Below are positions 1 through 11,622 of a stretch of 64,000 bases of DNA, one piece after another. The translations under genes and the position numbers were made by a program. Source of the stretch: Kwoniella bestiolae CBS 10118. Taxonomy: Eukaryota > Basidiomycota > Tremellomycetes > Tremellales > Cryptococcaceae. The stretch is from positions 62,001 through 126,000 of the forward strand of contig NC_089246.1 of the NCBI RefSeq assembly GCF_000512585.2, written 5' to 3'. Under the pieces are notes generated by a model. It saw only the letters and a list, made by a program, of their open reading frames with translations, had not been told where the DNA came from and ran no database searches. Positions within the stretch are counted from its first letter, which is position 1; each line of letters opens with the position of its first letter.

Positions 1-2354
1 GAGCTCCACGGTGCATCACATGGAACGGGTAATCGTCGTATAAAACCTCAAGAGCTTGCCCTGGTCTTCTCGGTATTGGCCATGGGCGCATTGCATAATT
101 TGGAGTTACGACCCAACGATCCTTGCGCTGAAGTGTACTGTGCTCTAGCCAAAGCATGTCTAGCCAAGGGCGATTTTCTAGTGCACACAACTTTAGCTGG
201 GATTCAAGCGCTTGTAAGCGCTTTTTCTCTGAGCCTGTCGACATGACCGATTGAAAGCTAATTTCAACCGCAGCACATCATGGCCCACTACTTTCTGTGA
301 GCAATTGTTGATTTCTTCTGTCGACGTCATGCTCGATGAACAGGTGTCTGAAGCGAGTGCTTCGTGTAGTGAGACTGAACGAGGTCGTAATGGAGATGCG
401 GCCTGGCCTTTATGGGGCATAGCCATGCGACTAATACAAGCGGTAAGTGCAACCCGATGGTTCGCCTACATTCGATGCGCTGATTCGGTTCAGATGGGTA
501 TACATCGCGATGGTGCCCGTTGGAATCTGCCAGAAGAGGTTGTCGAGGAGCGGCGGTAAGTACAGACTCCCGAACCTTCTACAACAACAAATATTGATTA
601 TATTGCTCAGCCGAGTATTCTGGGAATGCAACACTGCCGATATTTTTCAGGTGAGTGTTCTAACGCTACTGCAATTGTTCCTGACATCGTGTCTTTGTCA
701 CAGGCCAATTGCTTCTCTCGCCCGTAGGTCGAGCCCTGCACCGTTGAAAGGTTGAGCACAACACTGAGACCAAGGTATCCTTCCTCAGATGTACAATGTC
801 GCCCGATTATATAGACACGGCGTTTCCCGCAAGCACGGGTCCGCCGTTCGAAAAAGACTTCTACACTTTGAAGTTTGAGTTGACACAGGTATCCGTGGCG
901 TGAGTGTGCCGTATATATCGCTCGGATGTTGGGCTCAAGAACATGTTCCCTCCGTCATAGCATACTAAGTCACGCGATGAAAGTAAAACCAACACCTTAT
1001 CACACTGTCACCGAACTGCACCAAAGACTGTGAGTCTACTACAGGTCTGGAGGGCGAATCTCTTTTGACATCCCCCTTCGACTCAGGTGCGAGTTTGAGA
1101 AACAGGTGCCATATCGATTGCGATCCCGTGCCGCTCTCTTGGCCATGCCTTCGGTGTACGCGGATCCTGCAGCTGCTATACGAGACAGCCCTCAGGCGCT
1201 CAAGGGCAATCTGGTGCTTACCCTACAGGTATGCATTGATGTGCACTCCCCTCTCACGCCGTCGTCGTTTGCGCTGATCTTCCTTATAGCAAAGTACCCT
1301 CGCCATCAATCTCTCCGAGACATTCCTCTTCCTACACCGGCCCTACTACGCTCGAGCCCTGCACGATGGCTCGCAAGATCCCACCAAATCTCCTTTTGGT
1401 CCCTCATTCCTTGCCGTCGTGGAGCGGTGTCAAGTAATAATCAACGTCGTGACCAGCTTATATTCCATCCACCCGAATGTTTGTGCACGTCACTGGTTCC
1501 TCTGGGTAAGTTGGATGCAGCAGAGGCCCATTCTTTTGAAGCGATGCTGAATCAATCTTCCTGTTTCAGTATCACGCTTTCAATTGCGCAGTATGCCTTG
1601 GCACCTTAATCTTTAGCAGTCCACAAAATGCCTTAGCCACCTTTGCCCTGTCTCAAATCGATGCGACCGTTTCGCTCTACACGTCGGGAGTGCAGGGTGG
1701 AGCTTCCAAACGAACGGTGAACAATCTGCGTTGGCTGTTGCGTTTAAGAGCTCAAGCAGCACGTAAGATCGAGAAGGCCGTTGGTGGTCAGTCCGTAGCT
1801 CAATCGACGACTTATGATGTCGGCTCGGACAGCGAGGACGAGAACATCGAATTGATTGGCTGGAGGACCCGGCTGATCGAACGGGTTTCGAAAGGGGGAC
1901 AGACGGCCAAAACCATCTCGCAAACCACTCCAAGTGCTTCCGCAGCCACCGAATCCCCCACAGCAGATGTCAACGACACGATCTCCGTCGCCTTGCAACA
2001 ATTGTTAGGTACGTCAGATCTTGTGAGCGCACATGAGGGCCAGCAGTCCTCCGCAGGTATGGATAATGAATCCAGCGACTTCTTTGGCAATTCCACAAAT
2101 GACTTGGTGAGTGAGTCGCTATCCTGTGGGATTGTCTGCTAATGATTTTTCTCTTAGCTGCATCAATTCTGGGACCCCTTGATGCTACAAGATATTCCCG
2201 AAACTTCAGGCCAGCCAACTTCAGTGAGTATTTTTGAAGATCGTGAATCAATGATGGTCTGAGCTCATTGCGGCTGTTTTGTGCTATCTAGGGGGCAAAT
2301 TGGTGGGAATGGGACGCTGGCATGGGTATGGACACCAATGTTGGAAGCGCATGA
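1..2354 (+). CDS. Zn2Cys6-type fungal transcription factor, C-terminal part (5' end off the window)
   Basis: The reading frame is open from base 1 and continues through at least eight short introns to a TGA at 2352-2354. The spliced product carries the middle-homology (Fungal_trans) domain of fungal zinc-cluster regulators: a helix with LALVFSVLAMGALHNLEL, then GRNGDAAWPLWGIAM, MGIHRDGARWNLP, RRVFWECNTADIFQ and a DYIDTAFP segment, all in the order usual for this family. The downstream part (about 1650-2330) is a low-complexity, Ser/Thr/Gln-rich tail ending in a Trp-rich stretch (ANWWEWDAG), which could be an activation domain. The DNA-binding zinc cluster must lie upstream of the window, so the regulon cannot be read. 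It is followed in the same orientation by a dehydrogenase and two sugar-type transporters, which makes it a candidate regulator of them, but that is inference from position only. Confidence 0.8.
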
Positions 2355-3278
2355 GACTGAACCCATTCTACCTTGATACATCAGATTACTGTGTCATTTT
2401 GATCAGACGAATGCATAATAACCGATATGCATCCTATCTAACAAAATGAGGATGGACAGCTTATGTCAGCCGATTACGTCGCAATCACATTAATTGACCT
2501 TCACCCCAGGGATGAAGATCGCCTACAGACATGTGCGAACAGTGCCATAGATACTTCGCCTCATGCAAAATGAGGTTTGCCACCCTATGATGTGCATTAC
2601 TGTGTGTTTAGGAGCGAGACACGCAACGCAATCAGCGACTTTCGTAGTCCAGCTTTTCTGATTCGCGACAAGCCGAAACTGAAGATGACATTTTGATAAA
2701 GTGAAACCCAACTTTGAAAACGGACAAGATATTTTATCTACCCTGGCATGTGATCATGCTCCAGATCGGTTACTTGAGAAGCGATACATCCGACCCTGCT
2801 GTAGTTCAGTCTCATAATTCAAAACAAATAAACATCTGCACGCATAAACGCAGAACAGCAACGTGTCTGACTCCGCGGGATCCGACTATGGAGTGCTAGC
2901 CGGGTCGAGCATCGAATACGGGAGGGGTCACTATGACCATGTGGTGTGAGTTCTCCGTTTTGACTTGCTTTGAGACTGCTCCGGAAACAGTGCCGACTCT
3001 TTCATCTGTCGGAAATTAGTTACGCGTTCCAAACAATGGACAGTTTGTCCGCACCACGGAAATATAGCCTACTTCTTGCCCGCTTCCGGGATGACCATGG
3101 GATACGTCCGTTATGTCCAATTTGGAAGCGGCGTGAGCGGTGAGCTGGTGTACGTATAAAGGCAGCCTCAGAAGCAAACAGCAGATCTTTCGCCATGTTA
3201 CTCTTCGCAGATTCAACTGATCTTTCTTTCTTTCACCGAAAACCCCTTTCAAATCGAACGCTTAGAAACAGAAACAAA
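2355..3278. promoter_or_regulatory. Intergenic region with TATA box of the dehydrogenase gene
   Basis: No gene-like exon structure was found here. A TATA box (GTATAAAGG, tataaa at 3155-3160, plus strand) lies about 120 bp before the ATG of the short-chain dehydrogenase and is followed by a pyrimidine-rich leader. The first 500 bases probably hold the 3' UTR of the transcription factor. Confidence 0.5.
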
Positions 3279-4488
3279 ATGAAGGTTGAAGGTCGAAGTA
3301 AGTCTAGCAAGAGGGCGTCTTGCGGAGGAGCTTATGATTGACATAATCTTTGACCACAGCTTTCATCATCACTGGAGGTTGTGGAGGCATTGGAGGTACT
3401 GTAGCCAAATCCATAATCGCAAAAGGAGGATACGTTGTGGTAAGTGTCTCTCCGGCGTGTACACTTCGCCAGGCTCACACGAGTCTCGTTCTTACTAGTC
3501 TTTTGACATCCTTGACGATGAGGCAGGCCAAGCCAAAGTCAAATCCTACCATCCCGAAAGAGCATTCTATTTCAAGTGTAACATCGCCGACCTCGACTCT
3601 GTAGTCGCTGCGACTGAGCAGACTCTCCAAGTCATCCCGAAAGGTTCTCTTTTCGGCGCCGTCCACTGTGCAGCTATAGCACCAGGCAGAAAATGGAATA
3701 ACAAATTGGTAGACAGTGTCGCTGTGAGTTGCGCAGAGTTCATACCCGTAGAATACACAGCTCAACAGTCGATCGCAGACATTCTCCAAAGTGCTTCAAG
3801 TCAACGTCTATGGTACCTTCGCCGTTAATGCAGCCATTGCCGATGCCATCAACTCCCAGTACCCCGACGAAGGCCCATTCGCCCCTAGAGTGACTGAAGA
3901 GAGAGGGTGTATCGTCAATATCGCTTCGGTTGTTGCTCAGCCTGTTCCAGCCAGGTGTTTGACTTACGGTGCTTCCAAAAGTAGGTCTCATATGAGATTC
4001 CCGCGTGGCAGTTTCGATTGCTCACGTATCTTCCTGCCTTTAGCTGCCGTCCTTGGTATCACCCAAGGTATGGCCGATTTCTTGGGTCCCTCGGGTATCC
4101 GAGTCAATTCTGTCTCCCCAGCTGTAGTAGCTTCCGGCTTGATGAGCGCAGATCGAATCGTAAGTATAGCATCATCTGTCGCAGGACACCAATTGATGTT
4201 ACCCAACCCTTTGCACAGCCTTATTTCAACTCCGAATTAGAGGCAGGTGTCATCTTCCCTCGACGAGTCACTCACCCCGATGAGATCTCGGATGCAATTC
4301 TTTTCTTGATCGAAAACTCCATGATGAACGATTTCAATATTCGAGTTGATGGTGGATGGAGAGGAAGCAGTAACTGGGGTGGTCCCGTTGACCGTGAGTC
4401 TTGAGACCGGATTCTTCGTGATTTGGATCAAGATGAACACTGACATTCCAGTCAAACAGCCCGAAAGAACGCTTTATCTTTGGAATAA
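3279..4488 (+). CDS. Short-chain dehydrogenase/reductase, HSD10-like (3-hydroxyacyl-CoA dehydrogenase type 2-like)
   Basis: Seven exons can be placed: 3279-3297, 3360-3439, 3499-3723, 3779-3980, 4044-4159, 4219-4393 and 4460-4488, giving 281 residues, the normal size for a classical SDR. The N-terminus has the Rossmann motif TGGCGGIG (residues about 10-17), the middle the NIASVVAQ strand carrying the catalytic Ser, and YGASK gives the YxxxK pair. The C-terminus ends DPRKNALSLE, as in fungal relatives, but only if the last acceptor is the CAG at 4457-4459 rather than the nearer one at 4448-4450. The closest family by motif is the NAD-dependent 3-hydroxyacyl-CoA dehydrogenase type 2/17-beta-HSD10 group, which oxidises hydroxyacyl-CoA or hydroxysteroids; the substrate here is not determined. 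No mitochondrial presequence is seen. Confidence 0.85.
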
Positions 4489-5136
4489 GCTTTCAGTCTG
4501 TTTTCGCGCCTTTTTGTATACATTTGCATGCATGTCCATTCAATGATGATAATCAATGTGTCAGCCTGTCCGACCAAGTTGTTGCAGGTGGGAGGGGAGC
4601 CTAGCGAGGGTTGATCTACCCCTTTGTGACACACGCAGCATTCTCCGACTTGCAGAATTACTCCCAATGGAGACAGCTGAATTCTTTGGAATAAGCTGTT
4701 CACTGAGCGTACTGAAATGATACCAGGAGAACCATTTTCGTCTTCCGGTCGTCGTCATCCGAAAGCTTGTAAATGACCCTTGTTTGTTCGCTTGGCTCAA
4801 ACGGATTAAGCGGAGATAAACAAAAACGCTATTGCCGAAACGCAAGAATCGGATAATCCTGGACCCTGAAACTTGCCGCAACCTCTTTCTGCTCTGTGAT
4901 CGCTGACGTAGATTGCCAAAAAAATTGTTCTGTTGATGGAACCCCCAAGTGCGGCCCCAACGAGAATTTGCAAGCGCGTTAAGGTTGGTAACCAGATTCT
5001 CCTCGGTCCGAAGTGTAGATCGGACTCCAAGGTGTGCTTCGAGTCCTTCAAGATAAGGCAGCTGTGTTCAGTTCAAAAAATCTCTTTCGAGTTTCATCAT
5101 TGCACTCAAGCAAAGTCTCATCAGTTAGTAAACGAT
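4489..5136. other. Intergenic spacer between dehydrogenase and first transporter
   Basis: Same-strand spacer holding the 3' UTR of the dehydrogenase and the promoter of the first transporter. No convincing TATA box or additional coding exon was recognised. Confidence 0.4.
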
Positions 5137-7373
5137 ATGTCGAAAGTCAATACGCCCAGAATTGAGCGCTCTGATTCCGAGAGCGCTCCAGACTTCTCTC
5201 TGAATCTAATTGTGGGTGAAGTCGTCCCTTTCGCGGCGTCTTTAGCTGACGACCCATATACAGGATGAGGACCTTATTAGAGCCGAAAGCGATGACAAGT
5301 TGACGCTTTACTTGTTCTTCTTGATTCTGGCCGTGAGTGCAAATGGACAAAGTCATACATCCGTCCTGAATATCCTTGCTTTCAGGCTGCGATAGCTGGA
5401 TTTTTGTTCGGATATGACACAGCGGTGGTCGGTGTTGCCCTGCCATTGATAGGGAACGATTTGGGTCACGAACTCACGTATTCCCAACAAGAGATTGTTA
5501 CAGCGGGTACTACCATTGGAGCTATCTTTGGATCCGCCATCTTAGGGGCGATGGCGGACAAAATGGGCCGAAAGTGGTGCATCACTATCGCTGATGCTTT
5601 GTGAGTCACGGCATCACTACGAGGAACCTGGCACGGACACACGGTTTACAGACAAATAGCTTCACAGTGGGAGCAGTCCTCATTGCGTCCAGTTATTCTT
5701 TGGCCCAAATCATCGTCGGCCGTATCATCCTCGGCGTTGGGGTAGGAGGTGCGGCTGTGATTGCTCCTATGTATATCACAGAGCTAGCCCCAACCGCAGT
5801 GCGTGGTCGATGCATTGGTATCAAGTGAGTCTTTCGTCTTCATCAATTTGATGTCGTACGCTCACGATGCGTTCAGCGCGTTATTCATTCCCGTAGGACA
5901 AGTAGTGGCTGCTGGTATCGGTGCCGGCGTACAAAACATGCAACACGGGTGGCGTCTGCTGTGTATGTGACCTTTTAAGCTGGAGATCGAGTTTCTTTAT
6001 CGCTAATGATTTCCTATTTCAGTCGCCCTCGGTGTTGTACCCTCAATCGTACAGCTGGGCCTCATGCACTGGCTTCCTGAATCCCCTCGAGTGTTACTTC
6101 TAAGAAACAGAAAGGAGGACGCAAGACAAGTCATGCGCAAAGTATACAAGCATGCGCCCGATGCTCAGATCGAATTCAAGTTGCGTGTCGCCGAGGAATA
6201 CGTTGCTGCTACCACTAAACTACAAAGACAAATGACTTTATCTCAGCGAGTACAAAAAATATTTTCGACGAAAGCCTATCGAAGACCGATCATCACCGTC
6301 AGTGGCCTGCAATTCTTCGGACAGCTATGTGGCTTCAATGCCTTGCTATACTATGCTGGTACTTTATTCGGATTATTGGGTCTGTCCAATCCTGCGCTCG
6401 GAGGTCTCATTCCTTCTGGTGTCAATGCGCTGTTCTTGGTAAGTGTCTCAGAACTTACGGCTCCACTTTCGGCCGATCAAGTAACGCTGAAAGTGGTTCC
6501 CAGGTCATCGGTATGTCCTTAGTTGACAGGGTAGGAAGGCGTGGGTTGCTCGTGTGGGCAGGTCCCTTGATGGTGATTATACTCATCACTCGCATAGGAC
6601 GACGAAATGTATTATAAGACTGATGCGATTGTGTGATACTCAGATCGCCGGTCTCGTGTGGAACATTGTGGCTTTCTATTGTGAGAGACTGTCCTCATTC
6701 AGTGTAATGACTATGACATGGCACTGATCATGGCTCGATTGATCTATTTTCAGATATGTGTCAACCCACTGGTGGCTTCCTGAACACGGATTTCTCGTAC
6801 GACAAGACTCATGTCGGGGTAGTCATCGGTGGAATCGTGCTGTTCACTATGGGTTTTGGCTTGACCTACTCGCATTTGGCCTGGTATCAGTCAGAATTCC
6901 TTGCGTTGGAGATTCGAGCTTCGGGGTCTGCCATTGCTACAACAACCTGCTGGATAGCTAACCTCGTGGTGTCTGTATCGTTCTTGTCGGAGCTCGAGAC
7001 TCTGACTCCCTCCGGAACGTACGGCTTGTACCTTGGATTTGTTGTGGCTGGTTATATCTTCGTCTTATTTTGCTATCCTGAATCAAGTGAGTGGCAGCTG
7101 GACGTCAGCGCGAGGAAAAGAGGAATAGGAGCTGACCGCCGAGATGCAGAGGGTCTGTCCATCGACGAAATCGCAACCGTGTTTCATGACGGCTTTGGTG
7201 TCAGAAAGTCAGTCGAGATGCGACAGGCGAAAGATGCTCTTCGAAAGAAATGGTCGGAGGAAAACAATGGAAACATCCACGATAATGCTCAGAAGGCACG
7301 AGACACAGCTCATTTGGAGTTCTCGTCTCGACCAACACGAGGCTTCCGAGACGACATCGAAGAACAATCTTAA
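5137..7373 (+). CDS. MFS sugar transporter, myo-inositol transporter (ITR)-like, copy A
   Basis: A 12-TM sugar porter of roughly 560 residues, reconstructed from about nine exons. The start at 5137 gives MSKVNTPRIE with a 40-residue cytosolic lead. Family signatures are visible in order: GFLFGYDTAVVG in TM1, DKMGRKW in the loop after TM2, the GRIILGVGVGGAAVI..YITELAPTAVRGR sugar-transport signature, LPESPR before the central loop, and SLVDRVGRR after TM8. The wording of these motifs, especially the TAGTTIGAIFG helix, resembles fungal inositol transporters, a family that is expanded in Cryptococcus; the substrate remains an inference. The last intron joins CYPES to KGLSIDE, after which a highly charged tail of about 70 residues follows, clearly longer than in its neighbour. 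It lies 822 bp upstream of a second copy in the same orientation. Confidence 0.85.
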
Positions 7374-8195
7374 GATCCTGTCGAAGCCCTACATACAGCC
7401 CACCGAGGGGGAGATGTGGGGAAAGATTTTTCACTGTGCAGAAGGATTTGTTTGGCAGCAGCAGTTGTTGCATTCGTTAAATTCACTGTACAGTTTTACC
7501 TTAATATAGTATAGATCATATAGATGTCATTTCTTAGATGCAAAATAGGCGTAACCCAGAATCCCCACACCTTGCCACACACCTTCGTGTGGTCGAAAGC
7601 AGTTCACTTGCCTGCGATAAATACCCCACGGACCGAACATCGTGGCAATGCGGGAAGCAGGGAAGGTCCCACTCCCAAAGACAGCCTTCACCTTGTGAAT
7701 ACTATGGACTTCCGACCATTGATAGGACAAATGCGACCGATGAGGCAATAGGTGAGTCAATGGAGATGTTTGCGATCTAGGATTGCGACGTCCACGGAAT
7801 TACAGATGAGGTCTTGGCCCAAAGATTTCGGCCTAAGCCCCTATGGAAACCAAGCCACGTACGTATAGTAATATTCACACAGTAATATCCCCGTGGGCGC
7901 GGAGCAGTCACACAGGCACCGAACGCCTAGCACGGAGAAAGCGGCTATAAGCCATCAGCAGTTACGTCTTGGAGTCCCGGCAATTGTGGTCAGGGCATTC
8001 ACGGGGTCGAAGGTAGGACCCCACAGTGATCGGAGTGGCCCATCTTTTCCACAGATTCGCTTGCAATACCACCTTTTCGCAAAGTATATAAGGCGTAGTC
8101 TGAATTGTAATTCAAGCCTGTCTCATCCACTCAAACTCATCTGAATCTTCGCTCTTGCCACCACGTTCACTCATACTAAACGCCAATCCTTCGAT
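7374..8195 (+). promoter_or_regulatory. Spacer between transporter copies, with TATA box of copy B
   Basis: Contains the 3' UTR of copy A and a TATA element (aaagtatataagg, tatata at 8085-8090), about 110 bp before the ATG of copy B. Two GC-rich stretches near 7890-7905 (ccccgtgggcgcgg) could be binding sites for zinc-finger regulators, but no known site can be named. Confidence 0.5.
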
Positions 8196-10240
8196 ATGCA
8201 AGACATCCTGCGAGAAGAAAGGACACCTGACAATATGTCTGAAAAAGGTGACATCATCCAAACAGAAGGCAAACCTCAAGCGGTCCATTACGAAAATGCT
8301 CCCACCTTCGAAGGAGCCATGAGCTCAGGACACCTCATTGTATGCATTTCGCTTCTATGTAGTGAAAAGTAAAAGGGTCTAACCTCCAGACTTAGGACGA
8401 AAACCTTTTGCGAGCGGAAAACGAGGACAAAATCACACCTTATTTTATTTTCCTTATCTCAATTGCGGCTGTGGCAGGTTTCCTTTTTGGATATGGTATG
8501 TGCTGCTGCTCACCTTCGATGTCATGAGTGCACGGAGCTGATCATCTATATATGAAGACACTGCCATTATTGGTTCCGCTTTGCCCATGGTGGGCACCGA
8601 TCTTGGACACGTCCTCAGTAGTTCGGAGCAAGAGATCATCACCGCCGGTTGTACCATCGGTGCTATCTTTGGTGCTCTCATTCTGGGCGGTCTCGCCGAC
8701 AAACTGGGTCGAAAATGGGCAATGGCTCTCGCTGATTTCGCGTAGGTCGTGTCAGATCCAGCTCAGACGCCCGGAGCTCACGACAAAACCTTTATTAGCT
8801 TCACTGCTGGTGCTATCATCATTGCGGCATCTTACTCAGTCCCTCAAATCATCGTCGGTCGTCTCGTGCTAGGTGTGGGCGTAGGCGGTGCTGCGGTCAT
8901 TGGTCCTCTTTATATCACCGAGCTCGCGCCAACCGCCGTCCGGGGTCGATGTATCGGTGTGAACGCCTTCTTCATTCCTTTCGGTCAGGTTATTGCCAGT
9001 GCTCTCGGTGCTGCCTTCCAAGGCCGAGTCCCCAACCATATCGGCTGGAGAGTACTCTGTATGTTAGCATGGACTCTGTCCAACGATGTTTTTGATCGCG
9101 CTAATTGTGTCCCTTCTTCCCTTTCCCTCCATAGTTGCCTTGGGTGTCATTCCCTCCCTTGTACAGCTCGCATTGATGCACTGGCTTCCAGAGTCTCCTA
9201 GAGTTCTTTTACTCCGTGGTCAGACCGATCAGGCCAAGGATACCCTCCGCACTATCTACAAGGGTGCTTCCGAAGAAGTAATCGATTTCAAGCTTCAAGT
9301 CACCCAACAATACGTCACTGCCACGACCGTCATGCGGGAATTCTCCATCTGGGCCCAACTGAAAAAGTATTGGTCTCACAAGCCCTACAGGCGAGCGATC
9401 ATTGCTGTCTCTGGAGTTCAAGCATTTGGACAGCTCACCGGTTTCAACACCCTTCTCTACTATTCCGGAAACATATTTGGCTTGTTAGGGCTGAAAAATT
9501 CCGCAGCCGCCGGGCTGATTCCCTCGGGTGGTAATGCCATGTTCTTGGTGAGTGTCTTGATCTATCGCTGTGTTTGCTTGAAAGTTCTGTTGCTGACTCG
9601 CGTTGCCCGTCACTAGTTCATCGGTATGACGATCGTTGACAGAGTCGGTCGAAGAAGGCTCTTGGTCCTCGCTATTCCGGGAATGATCCTCGGGATGGTA
9701 TGGATGATCATTGGATTCCACTGTAAGCTGAATTCACCAATATGTTATTGCAATGCGCTGATACTGTTTTTGGTTCCATTTAATCCAGTCTTGACCAAGG
9801 AGACCGCTGGCGATCTTGTGGCTGGTTACCAATATGGCAGCGGGCTTGTTGGAAGTGTTTTGGGCGCCATTTTGCTCTTCACCGTTTGTTTCGGTCTCAC
9901 CTACTCCCACATCGTGTGGTATCAATCCGAGTTCTTGGCTTTGGAAATCAGAGCTGTCGGTTCAGCCATTGCGACCACCTCATGTTGGGTCGCCAACTTG
10001 ATCGTCTCAGTTTGTTACCTCACTCAGCTCGACCACCTTGGTGCCACAGGTACATACGGCTTATACCTCGGTTTCATGATCGTTGGTTATGTCTTTGTTT
10101 GGTTCTGCTATCCCGAGACCAAAGGCCTTTCCATCGATGAGACCCAATCCGTCTTTGAAGATGGTTATGGTGTCAAGAAGGCCCAAGCGATGTTGAAGGA
10201 AAAGCGAAGACTTGCTGCCCAGCTCAACTCCTCGGCGTAA
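8196..10240 (+). CDS. MFS sugar transporter, myo-inositol transporter (ITR)-like, copy B
   Basis: Second sugar porter of about 555 residues in about six exons, with the same domain order as copy A: GFLFGYDTAIIG in TM1, DKLGRKW, GRLVLGVGVGGAAVI..YITELAPTAVRGR, LPESPR, TIVDRVGRRR and a C-terminal CYPETKGLSIDE. Two in-frame starts are possible, 8196 (MQDILREERT) and 8235 (MSEKGDIIQT); the first is used here because it follows the mapped TATA box. Copies A and B share long identical blocks and therefore arose by tandem duplication, but copy B has fewer introns, a shorter tail, and replaces several copy-A residues in the pore helices. It should be a plasma-membrane proton-coupled importer of inositol or a related polyol or sugar; the substrate is inferred from family resemblance. 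Confidence 0.87.
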
Positions 10241-11622
10241 TCGACATTCCAGATACTATATAGGATTTGGGTAGTGGAATTACCACGCTACTGCCCTTTT
10301 TTGTGATCAGAAAGAAGAATATTGAAGGGTGAGGTGACACTAGTACGAAACTGTAGGAGGAGAAGACACATATCCCATTGCTTGTGTGTTAGTATGTCGC
10401 AACTTATGTATATAAGTGTATGCAAACTCTACTTTGACTGTCTCGTTGCTTGCGACGGTTTGGTCAAGGACCTGTGCAACTCCAATATACGCCTTGGCAC
10501 GCACCAGCGGCCTTAAGTCGAGAGAACGTGGACAGTGGGGGTCTGCCACTCAATGACCGGCACCTGCGTACAATGGCCGTATATAAGAGAATCACCAGTT
10601 AGTAAGACATCTCGCAAATACTACAATGCTATACGCTTTCTCAAACATACATCTTTTGCTTATTATGCTAGCTACTTGCCAATAGTGTAAGAGGCTATCT
10701 ATATCTCGCATACATTTCAGTGGAAAGGTGATCAATCTTTAGTCTGAGAAAGGTTCGCGTCGGAAGAATCCTGAATCTACTCTTGTCACAAGGTCCGGAT
10801 CAAGTACGGTGGGGAATACGATACGATCTATATTGTGTTGATCGGAAAAGAACCAGAGGTGTATCCTAGGATCGGAACACGGTGTACCTGAAGTAGACAA
10901 TTTTATAGCTAAGCCAAAACCAGCAGCACTTCTACTGTCTGACTGCCATGTTCCTTACCCCTGGGCTGGAAGTACCCAGAGACAAGCAGCTGGGTGCGCA
11001 TCTGCCTTGATCGTGTGGAAGTCACAGAATTAGGAGGTAACCCCCGACCCGCCCTTAGTCAAATTTCTGAGATATGACTGAATCGTCTTGCAAGCCTTCC
11101 CGATCTGACGCCTTTCTGCCTAGAGCTTTCCACCAACCGCAGCAAGCAAGTTCAACCGAAACTGAAAGGTTTCCTGATGACGTTGGAGATAATGCTTCGG
11201 CTGAAAGGCAGGAGACAGCCATTCTTGGTTACTGACGTCTTTTTGGTGATAAAGAACACCGTGTGGAATGAGTCTTCGAATAACGGTACGCGCTTCCGAT
11301 GTCCGTGTCGCTTGAGCGCAAGATCCGGGCACACTTCTGACTGAAAGCAACTCCTCGTGGATAGATATGGGAGACAGAGGAAGAGGAGCGATGTAACACA
11401 GTTGATGGGGAGGCTCACACCGCCGAAGGGTACCATGCATGATCGGATAAGGCGAAAACCCTACGGGCAACGCGTTTAGGTGTAAAAGACTATCTATTTA
11501 TGTGCGAGAGTTGCATGCGAGCTCGGCATTCTATCACTATATTGTCCATCCAAACATACTCGAGATATAATAATCTACAAAAGGAAACGAAGATGAACAT
11601 AACATTGAAAATTAGCCAAGTT
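10241..11622. other. Long convergent intergenic region with an orphan TATA box
   Basis: This 1.38-kb stretch separates two convergent genes, where only terminators are expected. It nevertheless contains a strong TATA-like element on the plus strand (ccgtatataagag, around 10578-10590) with no recognised gene downstream. The open frames at 11120-11470 on the minus strand show no family resemblance and no splice support. Confidence 0.4.

Noticed and set aside
4440..4546. Continuation of the dehydrogenase using the nearer acceptor at 4448-4450
   Set aside because: It would give an unrelated tail (ERTLYLWNKLSVCF) instead of DPRKNALSLE, which matches fungal relatives.
11120..11470. 116-codon minus-strand open frame in the 10.2-11.6 kb gap
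   Set aside because: No family resemblance, no introns or splice consensus, and it lies within a region already explained as convergent intergenic sequence.
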